63,799 nt of DNA, taken from assembly GCA_028821145.1 (NCBI GenBank), contig JAPPHC010000048.1, positions 1-63,799 of the forward strand, in the 5' to 3' direction. The DNA comes from Gammaproteobacteria bacterium (GTDB lineage Bacteria > Pseudomonadota > Gammaproteobacteria > Steroidobacterales > Foliamicaceae). Below, in pieces: positions 9,181 through 17,109 of the stretch. Under the pieces are notes generated by a model. The model worked only from the letters and a program-made list of their open reading frames with translations. It did not search any database and was not told where the DNA came from. A program made the translations under genes and the position numbers. Each line of letters begins with the position of its first letter. Position 1 is the stretch's first letter.

Positions 9181-10686
9181 CTATCCCCGTTGCTCCGACG
9201 ATTCCTCATCGGATTCCTCGTCTCTGTTTTGGCGCCTGCCGCCGTCCTCGGCCATCATCTCCACTTGCTCCAGGCGCGCCTCGATACGGCTGCGCCGCAC
9301 GTCGTCTGCATGCTCGGCGGCCTTCAGGGCCAGCTGGAGCTGGGTGTGCGCGCCGTTCAGGTTGCGGCGCATGAGTTGGTACTCGGCCATGTAGTAGTGC
9401 GCATCGGCCGTCTGGCCCGATTCTCCGCTTGCCTGGGCCAGCAGCCGCATGGTCTCGAGATCGAGCTTGTCGTCCAGCAGATAGTCCATCAGCAGCTCGC
9501 GGGCGAGCGGCGCCTGTCCCTCGGCCAGCAGGACTTCCGCATAGCGATGCCCAAGGCTCACGTTACCGGGGAACAGCGCCAGCGCCTCATCAAAAATCCG
9601 CCGTGCCGTGCGGCCGTCTCCCGCAACCGCGTGGGCCCGTGCAACCGCGATCCGCAACGGGATGGAGTCCGGATAGTCCGTCAGCAGGTTATTCAGAACA
9701 GCCATCGCCTCATCGGCGCGTCCCATGCCCAGAAGGGCCAGGCCCTGACCGTAGAACCTCCCGACATCCGCCTCGGTCTCCGTGAGCGGTTGCGAGCGGA
9801 ACTGCCGCATGGCTTCTTCCGGGCTGTCACTCCCCAGCAGCCGGGCCTGGGCGCGGGCCAGGTAGTAGTTGAGGCTGTTGTCGACGTTGCGCATCATGTC
9901 CGGTGTGATCCGGGCGCGCGCCTCGGCCATGCGATTGACGTTGACGGGATGCGTGCGAAGGATTTCCGGTATCGCCCTTGCGGAAAGCGATTCCGCGCGC
10001 GACATCGTCTCGAAGAAAGCGGGCAGGCCGCGCGGATCGAAACCGGCTGCGTAGAGCGTGCCTATGCCGATCCGGTCGGCCTCGTGCTCGTGCGCCCGGG
10101 TGAAATTGATCTGCTGCTGCTGCGCCATGCCCGTGCCGGCCATCAGGGCGCCCTGCATGAAGTCGCCGCCGCCGCCCATCAATCCGCCCACCAGCAGGGC
10201 GGCGAGCATCGTGGCCATGGTCATGATCGAGGTCCCGCGCATGGCCTGAATCTGCCGCGAAATGTGATTCTGGGTCACGTGGGCGATCTCGTGGGCGAGA
10301 ACTCCGGCCAGTTCGCTCTCATTGGCGGTCGCGTCAATCAGGCCCGTGTGCACGCCGATGTAGCCTCCCGGCAGCGCAAACGCGTTGATGGATTGGGCCT
10401 TGACGACGAAAAAGTGGAACTGGTGGTCGCCGTTCTGCGCCCGGTAGGCCAGCCGCCGGCCCAGGCTGGATACGTACTCGTTGATTTCCGGATCGGTCAC
10501 GAGTCGGCCGGCGCTGCGGAACTGCTCGATGACGCTCAGTGCGATCGCCCGCTCCTGCTCGCGCGTCAGCACCGTGTCGGCCGGGCTGCCCATGTCGGGC
10601 AATTCCGCGCCGCCTTGCATCTGCGCGCCCGCCGGCAGGGTCTGCAAGGTAAAGGCCAGCATGAGCGCTGCGCTGGTCGCGCGCAT
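9181..10686 (-). CDS. bepA: BepA-like periplasmic M48 metalloprotease with TPR repeats
   Basis: 501 residues from ATG 10686. This start gives a clean signal peptide (MRATSAALMLAFTLQTLPAGAQ) and avoids overlap with bcp. The zinc motif HEIAH is at 132-136 and the third ligand is in HEHEADRIG. The C-terminal half (about 300-480) is helical with TPR-like repeats. BepA acts in the periplasm in outer-membrane protein assembly and LptD quality control. The neighbours bcp and gcvR match the E. coli gene neighbourhood. The charged C-terminal tail (many Glu/Arg) is an extra. Confidence 0.9.
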   Translation of the reverse strand: MRATSAALMLAFTLQTLPAGAQMQGGAELPDMGSPADTVLTREQERAIALSVIEQFRSAGRLVTDPEINEYVSSLGRRLAYRAQNGDHQFHFFVVKAQSINAFALPGGYIGVHTGLIDATANESELAGVLAHEIAHVTQNHISRQIQAMRGTSIMTMATMLAALLVGGLMGGGGDFMQGALMAGTGMAQQQQINFTRAHEHEADRIGIGTLYAAGFDPRGLPAFFETMSRAESLSARAIPEILRTHPVNVNRMAEARARITPDMMRNVDNSLNYYLARAQARLLGSDSPEEAMRQFRSQPLTETEADVGRFYGQGLALLGMGRADEAMAVLNNLLTDYPDSIPLRIAVARAHAVAGDGRTARRIFDEALALFPGNVSLGHRYAEVLLAEGQAPLARELLMDYLLDDKLDLETMRLLAQASGESGQTADAHYYMAEYQLMRRNLNGAHTQLQLALKAAEHADDVRRSRIEARLEQVEMMAEDGGRRQNRDEESDEESSEQRG

Positions 10687-10712
10687 CAGCGGTCTCGCTG
10701 GCGGGGGCGCGT

Positions 10713-11180
10713 TCACAATTCGCGGACGGCCTCCAGCACTTCTTCGGCGTGTCCCTTCACCTTGACCTTGCGCCACTCGCGCCGCAACACGCCCTCTTCG
10801 TCGATCAGGAAAGTGCTGCGTTCGATACCCATGTACTTGCGTCCGTACATGCTCTTTTCCTTGATCACGTCATAGGCCTTGCACAGCGTTTCCTCCGGGT
10901 CCGACAGCAGGTGGAACGGAAAGTCCTGCCTGGCGCGAAAGTTGTCGTGCGAACGAATGGACTCGCGCGAAACGCCCAATATGATCGCGTTGGCGGCCGT
11001 GAATTCGTCGTGCATATCGCGAAAATTCTGTCCTTCCAGCGTGCACCCGGGGGTGCTGTCCTTGGGATAGAAGTAAAGCACCAGTTTGCTGCCCTTGAGA
11101 TCACCCAGCGTTTGCCGGTCGCCTGCAGTGCTGGCGGAATCGAAATCCGGCGCCGGCGCGCCCACTTCAGTCGTGCTCAT
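10713..11180 (-). CDS. bcp: Thiol peroxidase Bcp/PrxQ
   Basis: 155 residues of the BCP/PrxQ peroxiredoxin family, which reduces hydrogen peroxide and organic hydroperoxides. The peroxidatic Cys46 is in DSTPGCT. The resolving Cys found five residues later in E. coli Bcp is replaced by Gln (EGQNFRD). The only other cysteine is in SDPEETLCKAY, which might serve as an alternative resolving residue. It lies between bepA and gcvR on the same strand, as in E. coli. Confidence 0.94.
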   Translation of the reverse strand: MSTTEVGAPAPDFDSASTAGDRQTLGDLKGSKLVLYFYPKDSTPGCTLEGQNFRDMHDEFTAANAIILGVSRESIRSHDNFRARQDFPFHLLSDPEETLCKAYDVIKEKSMYGRKYMGIERSTFLIDEEGVLRREWRKVKVKGHAEEVLEAVREL

Positions 11181-11212
11181 TCTGGTCCTCCTTGCGGGTC
11201 CTCCATTGCCGC

Positions 11213-11743
11213 CTAGCCGTGTATCGGTTCGATGACCGCGTCCAGGTTGTTCTTGTCGCAGAAATCATGAAAGTCTTCGCGCAGCACGGCAATGCCCACC
11301 TCGCGCGGCACATGCACCTCAAGGCGCACCGCCAGCATGGCCGCACCGGTACTAGGAGCATTGTAGCGCCGGGCGTGGACCTCGGCGACGGCCAGCTCGC
11401 GCCGGGCAAAGAAACTCACCAGCGCCAGCACGAGGTTGTCCCGTTCCAGCGCCACCGCCTCCACGTGATAGGGCGCCGCGGGCGCCTGCGGCTCCCGCGA
11501 GGCCGTTTCGCTGACGGAAATCTCGCAGCCGGTGCGCTTGGCATAGCGCTCCAGCGCCGTGCGCACCTTGTTCATAGCATGCCAGTTGCCGTTCACCAGC
11601 AGCAGGGCGCCGAAGCTGTTTCCCAGTTGGGTCATGCGGGCGTCCCGGATGTCTCCGCCCGCCTCGCTGACCACTTCGCTGAGTTCGCGCGCGGACGCCT
11701 CTTCCTGCGGGCCCAGGGCCGATATCGCCAGTAATTTTTCCAT
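11213..11743 (-). CDS. gcvR: GcvR-like ACT-domain regulatory protein
   Basis: 176 residues with two ACT-like halves (about 1-80 and 90-170; VSEAGGDIRDARMTQLGNSF in the first). In E. coli GcvR binds GcvA and blocks activation of the glycine cleavage genes in response to glycine. Position supports the call: it is divergent from dapA and upstream of bcp, exactly as in E. coli. No DNA-binding domain is present, as expected. Confidence 0.85.
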   Translation of the reverse strand: MEKLLAISALGPQEEASARELSEVVSEAGGDIRDARMTQLGNSFGALLLVNGNWHAMNKVRTALERYAKRTGCEISVSETASREPQAPAAPYHVEAVALERDNLVLALVSFFARRELAVAEVHARRYNAPSTGAAMLAVRLEVHVPREVGIAVLREDFHDFCDKNNLDAVIEPIHG

Positions 11744-11771
11744 GTTGCGGCTAGCTTACACGCGGGAGCGA

Positions 11772-11777
11772 TAAAAT
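11772..11777 (+). promoter_or_regulatory. Putative dapA -10 box
   Basis: TAAAAT lies 11 bases before the dapA ATG. If used, transcription would begin about 4-6 bases before the start codon. No Shine-Dalgarno sequence is visible there, so the message may be leaderless or nearly so. No convincing -35 box is seen. Confidence 0.35.
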
Positions 11778-11788
11778 GCCGCGCCGTT

Positions 11789-12664
11789 ATGCGCGGAAGC
11801 CTCGTAGCCCTGGTGACGCCCATGGACGCCGCGGGCGCCGTGGATTATCCGGCCGTGGACCGGCTGATCGACTGGCACGCGGATTCAGGCACTGCCGCCC
11901 TGGTCGTGGCCGGAACCACGGGCGAATCGGCAACGCTGACCCATGACGAGCACGCGGACCTGATTCGCTACGTCGCCGGGCGGGCCGGCGGCAGGATTCC
12001 GGTCGTGGCCGGCACCGGATCCAATTCCACGGCGCAGACGATCGCCCTTTCGCAGGCCGTGGCCGGCTCCGACATCGTCGCCTGCCTGGTCGTTACGCCG
12101 TACTACAACAAGCCCACCCAGGAAGGCATGTTCCGGCATTTCACGGCGATTGCGGACGCAGTCGAACAGCCCCTGATCCTCTACAATGTGCCGGGCAGGA
12201 CAGCGGTGGACCTGTTGCCCGAGACGGTGGGCCGCCTGGCGGAACATCCCCGGATCGGAGCCTTGAAGGAAGCGACCGGCGAGGTCGAACGGGTGGGACG
12301 CTTGAGAGCGCTTTGCGGAGAGAGGTTTGCCTTGTACAGCGGCGATGATGCGACGGCGAGGGCCTTTATGCTGGCCGGCGGCGACGGCGTGATTTCGGTG
12401 ACCGCCAATGTTGCGCCCCGGGCCATGGCGGACATGTGCGACGCCGCGCTGGCCGGAGACTCCGCGCGCGCCGAGGAACGCGACGCGCCCCTGGCCGCAT
12501 TGCATGACGCTTTGTTCGTGGAATCCAACCCCATTCCGGTGAAATGGGCCCTGAATCGCATGAACAGGATCGGCGACGGAATCCGGCTGCCGCTCACCCG
12601 GCTGTCCGGGCCGCATCATGCACAGGTGCAGGCTGCGCTGGACCAGGCGGGAGTGTCGTCATGA
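11789..12664 (+). CDS. dapA: 4-hydroxy-tetrahydrodipicolinate synthase
   Basis: 291 residues, the standard length. It condenses pyruvate with aspartate semialdehyde, the first committed step of the diaminopimelate/lysine pathway. Motifs: AGTTGESATL (41-50), TPYYNKPTQEG (103-113), LYNVPGRT (131-138) and the Schiff-base Lys160 in IGALKEATG. The start codon directly follows a -10-like box without a Shine-Dalgarno. The stop overlaps the ATG of the small lipoprotein gene (ATGA). Confidence 0.97.
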   Translation: MRGSLVALVTPMDAAGAVDYPAVDRLIDWHADSGTAALVVAGTTGESATLTHDEHADLIRYVAGRAGGRIPVVAGTGSNSTAQTIALSQAVAGSDIVACLVVTPYYNKPTQEGMFRHFTAIADAVEQPLILYNVPGRTAVDLLPETVGRLAEHPRIGALKEATGEVERVGRLRALCGERFALYSGDDATARAFMLAGGDGVISVTANVAPRAMADMCDAALAGDSARAEERDAPLAALHDALFVESNPIPVKWALNRMNRIGDGIRLPLTRLSGPHHAQVQAALDQAGVSS

Positions 12665-12942
12665 GCAAGATCGCGCCTGCGGCCGGACTGGTCGCGCTTG
12701 CCCTGGTCCTGCAGGGTTGCGGCGTGGTCGGTGGCGTGTTCGGCGGCGGCACGCCCCCGTGCGAGATGCCGCAGGAGTACCTGGACGCCGAAGCCGCCAA
12801 CCCGATGGTTGCGCCCGAGGGGCTGGAGACGCCCCGGGCATTCGGAAATCTCGAAATTCCAGAAGGTGAGATACTTGACGGCCAGGCGCGACGGAACAAC
12901 GGTTCCTGCCTGGAAGAGCCTCCGCGGATCGAACAGCCCTAG
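12661..12942 (+). CDS. Short BamC-like lipoprotein
   Basis: 93 residues. A lipoprotein signal ends in LVLQGCG (lipobox cysteine near 21). The mature part is a short extended segment with EYLDAEAANPMVAPEGLETP, like the unstructured N-terminal region of BamC, which binds BamD. The helix-grip domains of full-length BamC (about 340 residues) are absent. Position directly after dapA with an ATGA overlap matches dapA-bamC of E. coli. The BamC link is inferred from position plus this short similarity; it could be an unrelated lipoprotein. Confidence 0.6.
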   Translation: MSKIAPAAGLVALALVLQGCGVVGGVFGGGTPPCEMPQEYLDAEAANPMVAPEGLETPRAFGNLEIPEGEILDGQARRNNGSCLEEPPRIEQP

Positions 12943-12953
12943 CAGCCAGGCGC

Positions 12954-12959
12954 GATAAT
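12954..12959 (+). promoter_or_regulatory. Putative tRNA-Ser -10 box
   Basis: GATAAT lies 11 bases before the first base of tRNA-Ser, the right distance for a -10 element of the tRNA promoter. The -35 position (near 12931) carries no clear match. Confidence 0.4.
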
Positions 12960-12970
12960 GGCGCATTGCC

Positions 12971-13058
12971 GGAGAGGTGGCCGAGTGGACGAAGGCGCCT
13001 GATTGGAGATCAGGTATACGGTCATACCGTATCGTGGGTTCGAATCCCACCCTCTCCG
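12971..13058 (+). tRNA. tRNA-Ser (anticodon GGA)
   Basis: 88 bases. The acceptor stem pairs GGAGAGG (12971-12977) with CCTCTCC (13051-13057). The anticodon arm is CCTGA-TTGGAGA-TCAGG, giving anticodon GGA. A long variable arm (ATACGGTCATACCGTAT) is typical of serine tRNAs, and the T-arm has GTGGG-TTCGAAT-CCCAC. The discriminator is G. The 3' CCA is not encoded (GTA follows), unlike most enterobacterial tRNA genes. Confidence 0.95.
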
Positions 13059-13092
13059 TATTTTGAAAGCCGCTGGACAGAATTGATCGGCC

Positions 13093-14859
13093 ATGTCCGC
13101 GACCCAACCGGAAAACGATAAAGGGCTGCGCTTCGAAGCGGACGACCGGCCCTCCCTGCCTCTCACTATCGGCCTGGGATTGCAGAACACGGCGCTGACG
13201 CTGGCCGGCGTCGTGCTTACTCCGACCATCCTCATAACAACCGCCGGTGCGGGCGATGCCTATCTCAGTTGGGCCCTGTTCGCCGCGCTGGTGGTCAGCG
13301 GCACGGCCACGTTCATTCAGGCTGTGCGATTCGGCCGTATCGGCGCCGGTTACATCCTGGTGATGGGCAGCACCACGGCTTACCTCGCGGTGGGCATCAG
13401 CGCCGTCCGGGCCGGAGGCCCCGAACTGATGGCCACGCTCATTGTCGTGGCTGCCTTCGCGCAGTTCATTCTCGGGTCGAGGATGGCCATGTTGCGGCGT
13501 GTATTTACGCCTACGGTTGCCGGCACGGTGCTCATGCTGATACCCGTGAGCATTGCGCCGATCATTTACGGCAAGCTGATCAACGTGCCGGCAAGCGTCG
13601 CTCCCGCCGCGGCGCCGGTAACGGCGCTGGTGACGCTTGCCGCCTCCGTTCTCCTGGCGCTCAGATTGTCCGGCATCTGGCGGCTCTGGGCTCCAGCCAT
13701 CGGCCTTGTATCCGGAAGCCTCGCGGGGGCGTGGTTCGGGCTCTACGACACCGCGCGGGTAGCGGCCGCGCCCTGGGTGGGGCTGCCGGATTTCAGCGCC
13801 TATCCGGGGCTTGACCTGAGCTTCGGCCCCACTTTCTGGGCGCTGCTTCCGGGGTTCGTCCTGGTCACGCTGGTCGGCGCGCTCGACACATTGGGCGACG
13901 CGATCGCCATCCAGCGCGTGTCATGGCGCAAGCCGCGCGCGACCGACTTCCGCTCGATCCAGGGCGCAATCTATGCCGATGGAGTGGGCAACCTCCTGTC
14001 GGGATTGGGCGGGACCGTACCGAACACCACTTACGGCAATTGCATCGCCGTTGTGGAAATCACGGGTGTGGCCGCCCGCCGCGTCGGCGTCTGCGTTGGC
14101 GCGGTTTTCGTCGTCCTGGCGCTGCTGCCGAAAATCGTCGCCGTTGTGGTCGCAATACCCGGACCGGTGGTGGGGGCTTATCTGGCCGTCATCATGGCGC
14201 TTATTTTCGTTCTTGGCCTGCGAATAGTGATTGCCGACGGCTTCGATTACCGCAAGCGCCTGATCGTCGGGTTCGCGGTCGTGGTGGGTATTTTGTTCCA
14301 ATTCGACCTGGTCTATCCGGCTCTCCGGGAAGGAGCGTGGGGTGAAATTCTCGGCCAGGGCATGACGGCCGGGGGCATCACCGTCATTCTCCTTTCAGGC
14401 TTTGTGGACCTGACCCGGTCCAGGCCGCGGCGCCTGCAGACCACGCTTTCCATCGCGGCCGTGCCGGCAATCGATACGTTTCTGAGCGATTTCGCTCAAC
14501 GGATGCGTCTGGACCAACGCACCACGTTCCGGCTTCGCGCAGTCGGCGAAGAAGTCCTGCATATCCTGCTGGACGATCGGGCGGAAGAGGACGGGCGCGG
14601 TCTGTTGCTGATCGCCCGGGCGGACGGTATGGCCACGGACCTGGAATTCATTGCCGGCGGCTCGGACATCAATCTGGAAGATCAGCTCGCCATGCTGAGC
14701 GAGGGAGGCACCGGCCTTCCCAACGAGTCCGAAGTGCCCCTGCGCCTGCTGCGCCACTACGCCACTTCGGTTCGGCACCAGCAGTACCACGGCACGGACA
14801 TCGCCACGATCCGCATCGAACCGGAGGGAGCTCCCAGTGAGCATGCAAACGCGGAATGA
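13093..14859 (+). CDS. NCS2 nucleobase permease with C-terminal HATPase-like domain
   Basis: 588 residues, well over the 430-460 of usual uracil/xanthine permeases. Residues 20-440 form about 14 membrane segments with family features (LGLQNTALTLAGVVLTPTIL; GALDTLGDAIAIQ; GGTVPNTTYGNCIAVVEITG). The remaining ~130 residues are soluble. They begin with a helix pattern (AIDTFLSDFAQRMRLDQ, then LRAVGEEVLHILLDD) that resembles the start and N-box region of RsbW-type anti-sigma ATPase domains, though the usual Asn is not clear. The permease would import uracil, xanthine or urate with protons. It follows tRNA-Ser by 34 bases. Confidence 0.85.
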   Translation: MSATQPENDKGLRFEADDRPSLPLTIGLGLQNTALTLAGVVLTPTILITTAGAGDAYLSWALFAALVVSGTATFIQAVRFGRIGAGYILVMGSTTAYLAVGISAVRAGGPELMATLIVVAAFAQFILGSRMAMLRRVFTPTVAGTVLMLIPVSIAPIIYGKLINVPASVAPAAAPVTALVTLAASVLLALRLSGIWRLWAPAIGLVSGSLAGAWFGLYDTARVAAAPWVGLPDFSAYPGLDLSFGPTFWALLPGFVLVTLVGALDTLGDAIAIQRVSWRKPRATDFRSIQGAIYADGVGNLLSGLGGTVPNTTYGNCIAVVEITGVAARRVGVCVGAVFVVLALLPKIVAVVVAIPGPVVGAYLAVIMALIFVLGLRIVIADGFDYRKRLIVGFAVVVGILFQFDLVYPALREGAWGEILGQGMTAGGITVILLSGFVDLTRSRPRRLQTTLSIAAVPAIDTFLSDFAQRMRLDQRTTFRLRAVGEEVLHILLDDRAEEDGRGLLLIARADGMATDLEFIAGGSDINLEDQLAMLSEGGTGLPNESEVPLRLLRHYATSVRHQQYHGTDIATIRIEPEGAPSEHANAE

Positions 14860-14883
14860 CGCGCAACGAGTACCGTGATCATC

Positions 14884-14899
14884 CGGCGCCGGCGCGCCG
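14884..14899. terminator. GC hairpin between convergent permease and amidase genes
   Basis: CGGCGC (14884-14889) and GCGCCG (14894-14899) pair around a four-base loop. It lies in the 55-base gap between two convergent genes. There is no T-run, so intrinsic termination is uncertain. Confidence 0.3.
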
Positions 14900-14914
14900 A
14901 ACAGGCAGCGACCG

Positions 14915-15796
14915 CTAAAGCGACGGTTCCAGCAAGGGGGACAGCGCCCGGGGGCGGTATTTCTCCAGCAGCGCAAACAAAATGGCCGCTGTTTCCGCGT
15001 CGGGCTGTCCGGACCAGTCCGACGCTCTGAAATGCATCTGAAACGCAACCAGCGCGGCCTGCGTTTGTGGATCGTGCTCGCCGGTTTCGTTCACGTCGTA
15101 GCCATAGCTTTTCAGCGCTCGCTGAAGCAGCGTCAGGGTCGGCGGCCGCCCCTCGAAGCGTTCCCGGTATCGGTTCACCGTGTCGTCGTCGTACCAGGCT
15201 CCGATGCCGTGTTCGTATAGCCTGCGCCAGGGAAATGTCGGCCCGGGGTCCAGCCTGCGATCGGGCGCGATGTCGGAATGGCCGACGATATCGACGGGAT
15301 CGATACGGGGATGGCGTTCCAGGATGTCGAGCACGAGTTCGATGACCAGATCGATCTGTTCGGCGTCGAAATCGTGGAATTCGCAGCGATCTTCCGGCGG
15401 GGCCGGTTCATTGCCCAGGGGCACGGGAGAACAAGCCGACCGATTCACGATCTCGATGCCGATGGAACTTGCGTTCAGTGCATCGTCGCCGTTCCAATGA
15501 CTCTGTCCGGCATGCCAGGCGCGGTGTTCCTCGTCGACGAGCCGGTACACACTGAGCCGCCGGTGCGGATATGTCGGGTCGCCGTTTTCCGGCACCAGGT
15601 AGTGCGCGCTGACGGGCCTCTGCGTGCGTTCGGTCAGCATGCGCATGGATCGGGCGAAGTCGACACTCGTGAAATGCATGACGAGGTGCTCGATGCGGCT
15701 GCTCTGGTTCTCGGACTCCACATCGACGAAGCGCAGGGGACTGCATGCGAGAAGCGCGAACGACGTCAGCAGGGAGGCGGCCGCCACGCGCGCCAT
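14915..15796 (-). CDS. AmiD-like N-acetylmuramoyl-L-alanine amidase, lipoprotein
   Basis: 293 residues from ATG 15796. A lipoprotein signal ends at the lipobox LLACS (Cys18). An amidase_2 (AmpD-type) zinc domain follows, with His41 in VMHFTS and later GHSDIAPDRRLDPG carrying further ligand/catalytic residues. The C-terminal third (LTLLQRALKSYGYDVNETGE...) is a peptidoglycan-binding_1 domain. AmiD-type enzymes cleave the amide between muramic acid and the stem peptide and sit in the outer membrane. The frame continues open upstream into the GST gene, but only this start leaves a lipoprotein signal at the N-terminus. Confidence 0.88.
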   Translation of the reverse strand: MARVAAASLLTSFALLACSPLRFVDVESENQSSRIEHLVMHFTSVDFARSMRMLTERTQRPVSAHYLVPENGDPTYPHRRLSVYRLVDEEHRAWHAGQSHWNGDDALNASSIGIEIVNRSACSPVPLGNEPAPPEDRCEFHDFDAEQIDLVIELVLDILERHPRIDPVDIVGHSDIAPDRRLDPGPTFPWRRLYEHGIGAWYDDDTVNRYRERFEGRPPTLTLLQRALKSYGYDVNETGEHDPQTQAALVAFQMHFRASDWSGQPDAETAAILFALLEKYRPRALSPLLEPSL

Positions 15797-15861
15797 CGTT
15801 AGCGAAAGGGACGGATTGCCCAAAGGCGACCGGCTGGCCGTGACCGGCTCAAACGGGCCGG

Positions 15862-16440
15862 TCACTTCCCTTTCGGTCTGAACACCGTAGCCACGATCCC
15901 GTCGAGCTGCTTGCACCGATCCATCCAGGCGCGCACGTGCGGAAACGGACCATAGTCGATCGCCTGTCCGTGCCGGCCGAGCAGGTACGGGGCAATGGCG
16001 AAATCCACGATGGACAGCTCGCCGAGGACGAATTCCCGCCCGTCGAGCTGGCCGTTGAGGACTCCGATATTGAGCTCGACGTCCTTCCCGGCAGTCTTGC
16101 TCCTGGCGCGCACCGCGATGACCGTGTTGATCAGGTGGAACGCCTGCCAGTGTAGCCAGCGGTCGCAATCCGCCCGGCCCCTGGGGTCGTCGGGCAACAT
16201 GCCCGTTTCCGGGTGCAGCGTCGCGAGATAGCAGAGGATCGCGTTCGACTCCCACAGGTGGAAATCGCCGTCGACCAGCAGCGGGGCCTTTCCCATCGGG
16301 TTCATGCGACGATAGGCGTCCGTCCTGTTCTCCTGCTCGCGGAACCCCATCGAGTAGATCTCGACCGGCAGATCAAAGTGCTTGATGAACGCTTCGACCT
16401 TGCGGTTGTTGGGTGTCGGCGAGAACGAATAGAGCTTCAA
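15862..16440 (-). CDS. Glutathione S-transferase family protein
   Basis: 192 residues. The N-terminal thioredoxin fold has SPTPNNRKV near residue 7 in the active-site position, NPMGKAPLLVDGD, and the glutathione-binding WESNAILCYLA. The C-terminal helical domain ends with SIVDFAIAPYLLGR. Such enzymes conjugate or transfer glutathione in the cytoplasm; the substrate is unknown. It lies upstream of the amidase gene on the same strand with 65 bases between. Confidence 0.88.
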   Translation of the reverse strand: MKLYSFSPTPNNRKVEAFIKHFDLPVEIYSMGFREQENRTDAYRRMNPMGKAPLLVDGDFHLWESNAILCYLATLHPETGMLPDDPRGRADCDRWLHWQAFHLINTVIAVRARSKTAGKDVELNIGVLNGQLDGREFVLGELSIVDFAIAPYLLGRHGQAIDYGPFPHVRAWMDRCKQLDGIVATVFRPKGK

Positions 16441-16459
16441 GCGGTTTCTTCCCCGGCCG

Positions 16460-17089
16460 CTATTCGCTGGCTTGCTCTGCCTGGTATTCGGCTCGCCAGG
16501 CTTCCTTTACCTTGCGCGAGCGCTCGATCAAGGGTGAGAACTTTTCGTGATCCACGTCCCGCTGGAAGAGCTTTTCGATATAAACCAGGGCCGTCATGGG
16601 GGACTCGGCCCAGTGGATATAGCGCCATCCTTCCGGCTTCTTGCGCATGACCGCGCTCACCCGTACGTCCTCTCCTATCGGGGGGCGGCCCCGCATCTTC
16701 ATTTCGAAATGCATGTACCAGGCGGCAATGGCCAGGTCATCGGCGATGAGCTTGACTGATATGTCGCGCATTTCCTCGCGCAAGCCTTCCATCACCGGGC
16801 TCGGCAGGGGCGGGGAGAGATAGGCCTTGAGCGGCTCCCAGCCGATGAACCAGCCGTCCTGCTCCTCGGCAAGGTAGAAGGGCACCTCTTCGTCGGGGTC
16901 CCAGAGCTCCAGAACCGTTCGGTAGTCCTGCGAGTTCCATCGTTCCGCGGTCTCGTGAACGAGCGCCTTTACGGCCTCGATATCGTCCTGCTCGGCGGCA
17001 TGGGCCGAGTGAATGGCAAGTGCGGTCATGGTCAATGCCACCCCCAATGCAAAAGTCGCCCGCCGCGACGCTACCACAGTTGAAAACAC
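16460..17089 (-). CDS. Exported NTF2/SnoaL-like protein of unknown role
   Basis: About 209 residues from GTG 17089, which has AGGGAGGGG just before it; a GTG at 17110 that overlaps the upstream stop is an alternative. A signal peptide (FALGVALTMTALAIHSAHAAE) is followed by an NTF2-like domain: VKALVHETAERWNSQDYRTVLELWDP, then a beta-rich part with IAAWYMHFEMKMRG and WRYIHWAESPM. The fold often binds a small ligand or acts as an enzyme; no catalytic residues can be assigned. It follows the gene at 17110-17817 on the same strand, so the two are probably an operon. Confidence 0.65.
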   Translation of the reverse strand: MFSTVVASRRATFALGVALTMTALAIHSAHAAEQDDIEAVKALVHETAERWNSQDYRTVLELWDPDEEVPFYLAEEQDGWFIGWEPLKAYLSPPLPSPVMEGLREEMRDISVKLIADDLAIAAWYMHFEMKMRGRPPIGEDVRVSAVMRKKPEGWRYIHWAESPMTALVYIEKLFQRDVDHEKFSPLIERSRKVKEAWRAEYQAEQASE

Positions 17090-17109
17090 ATTCCCCTCCC
17101 TTGCAATCA

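Noticed and set aside
11744-11788. Glycine or lysine riboswitch between gcvR and dapA
   Set aside because: The divergent gap is only 45 bases, too short for either riboswitch, and no conserved core is visible.
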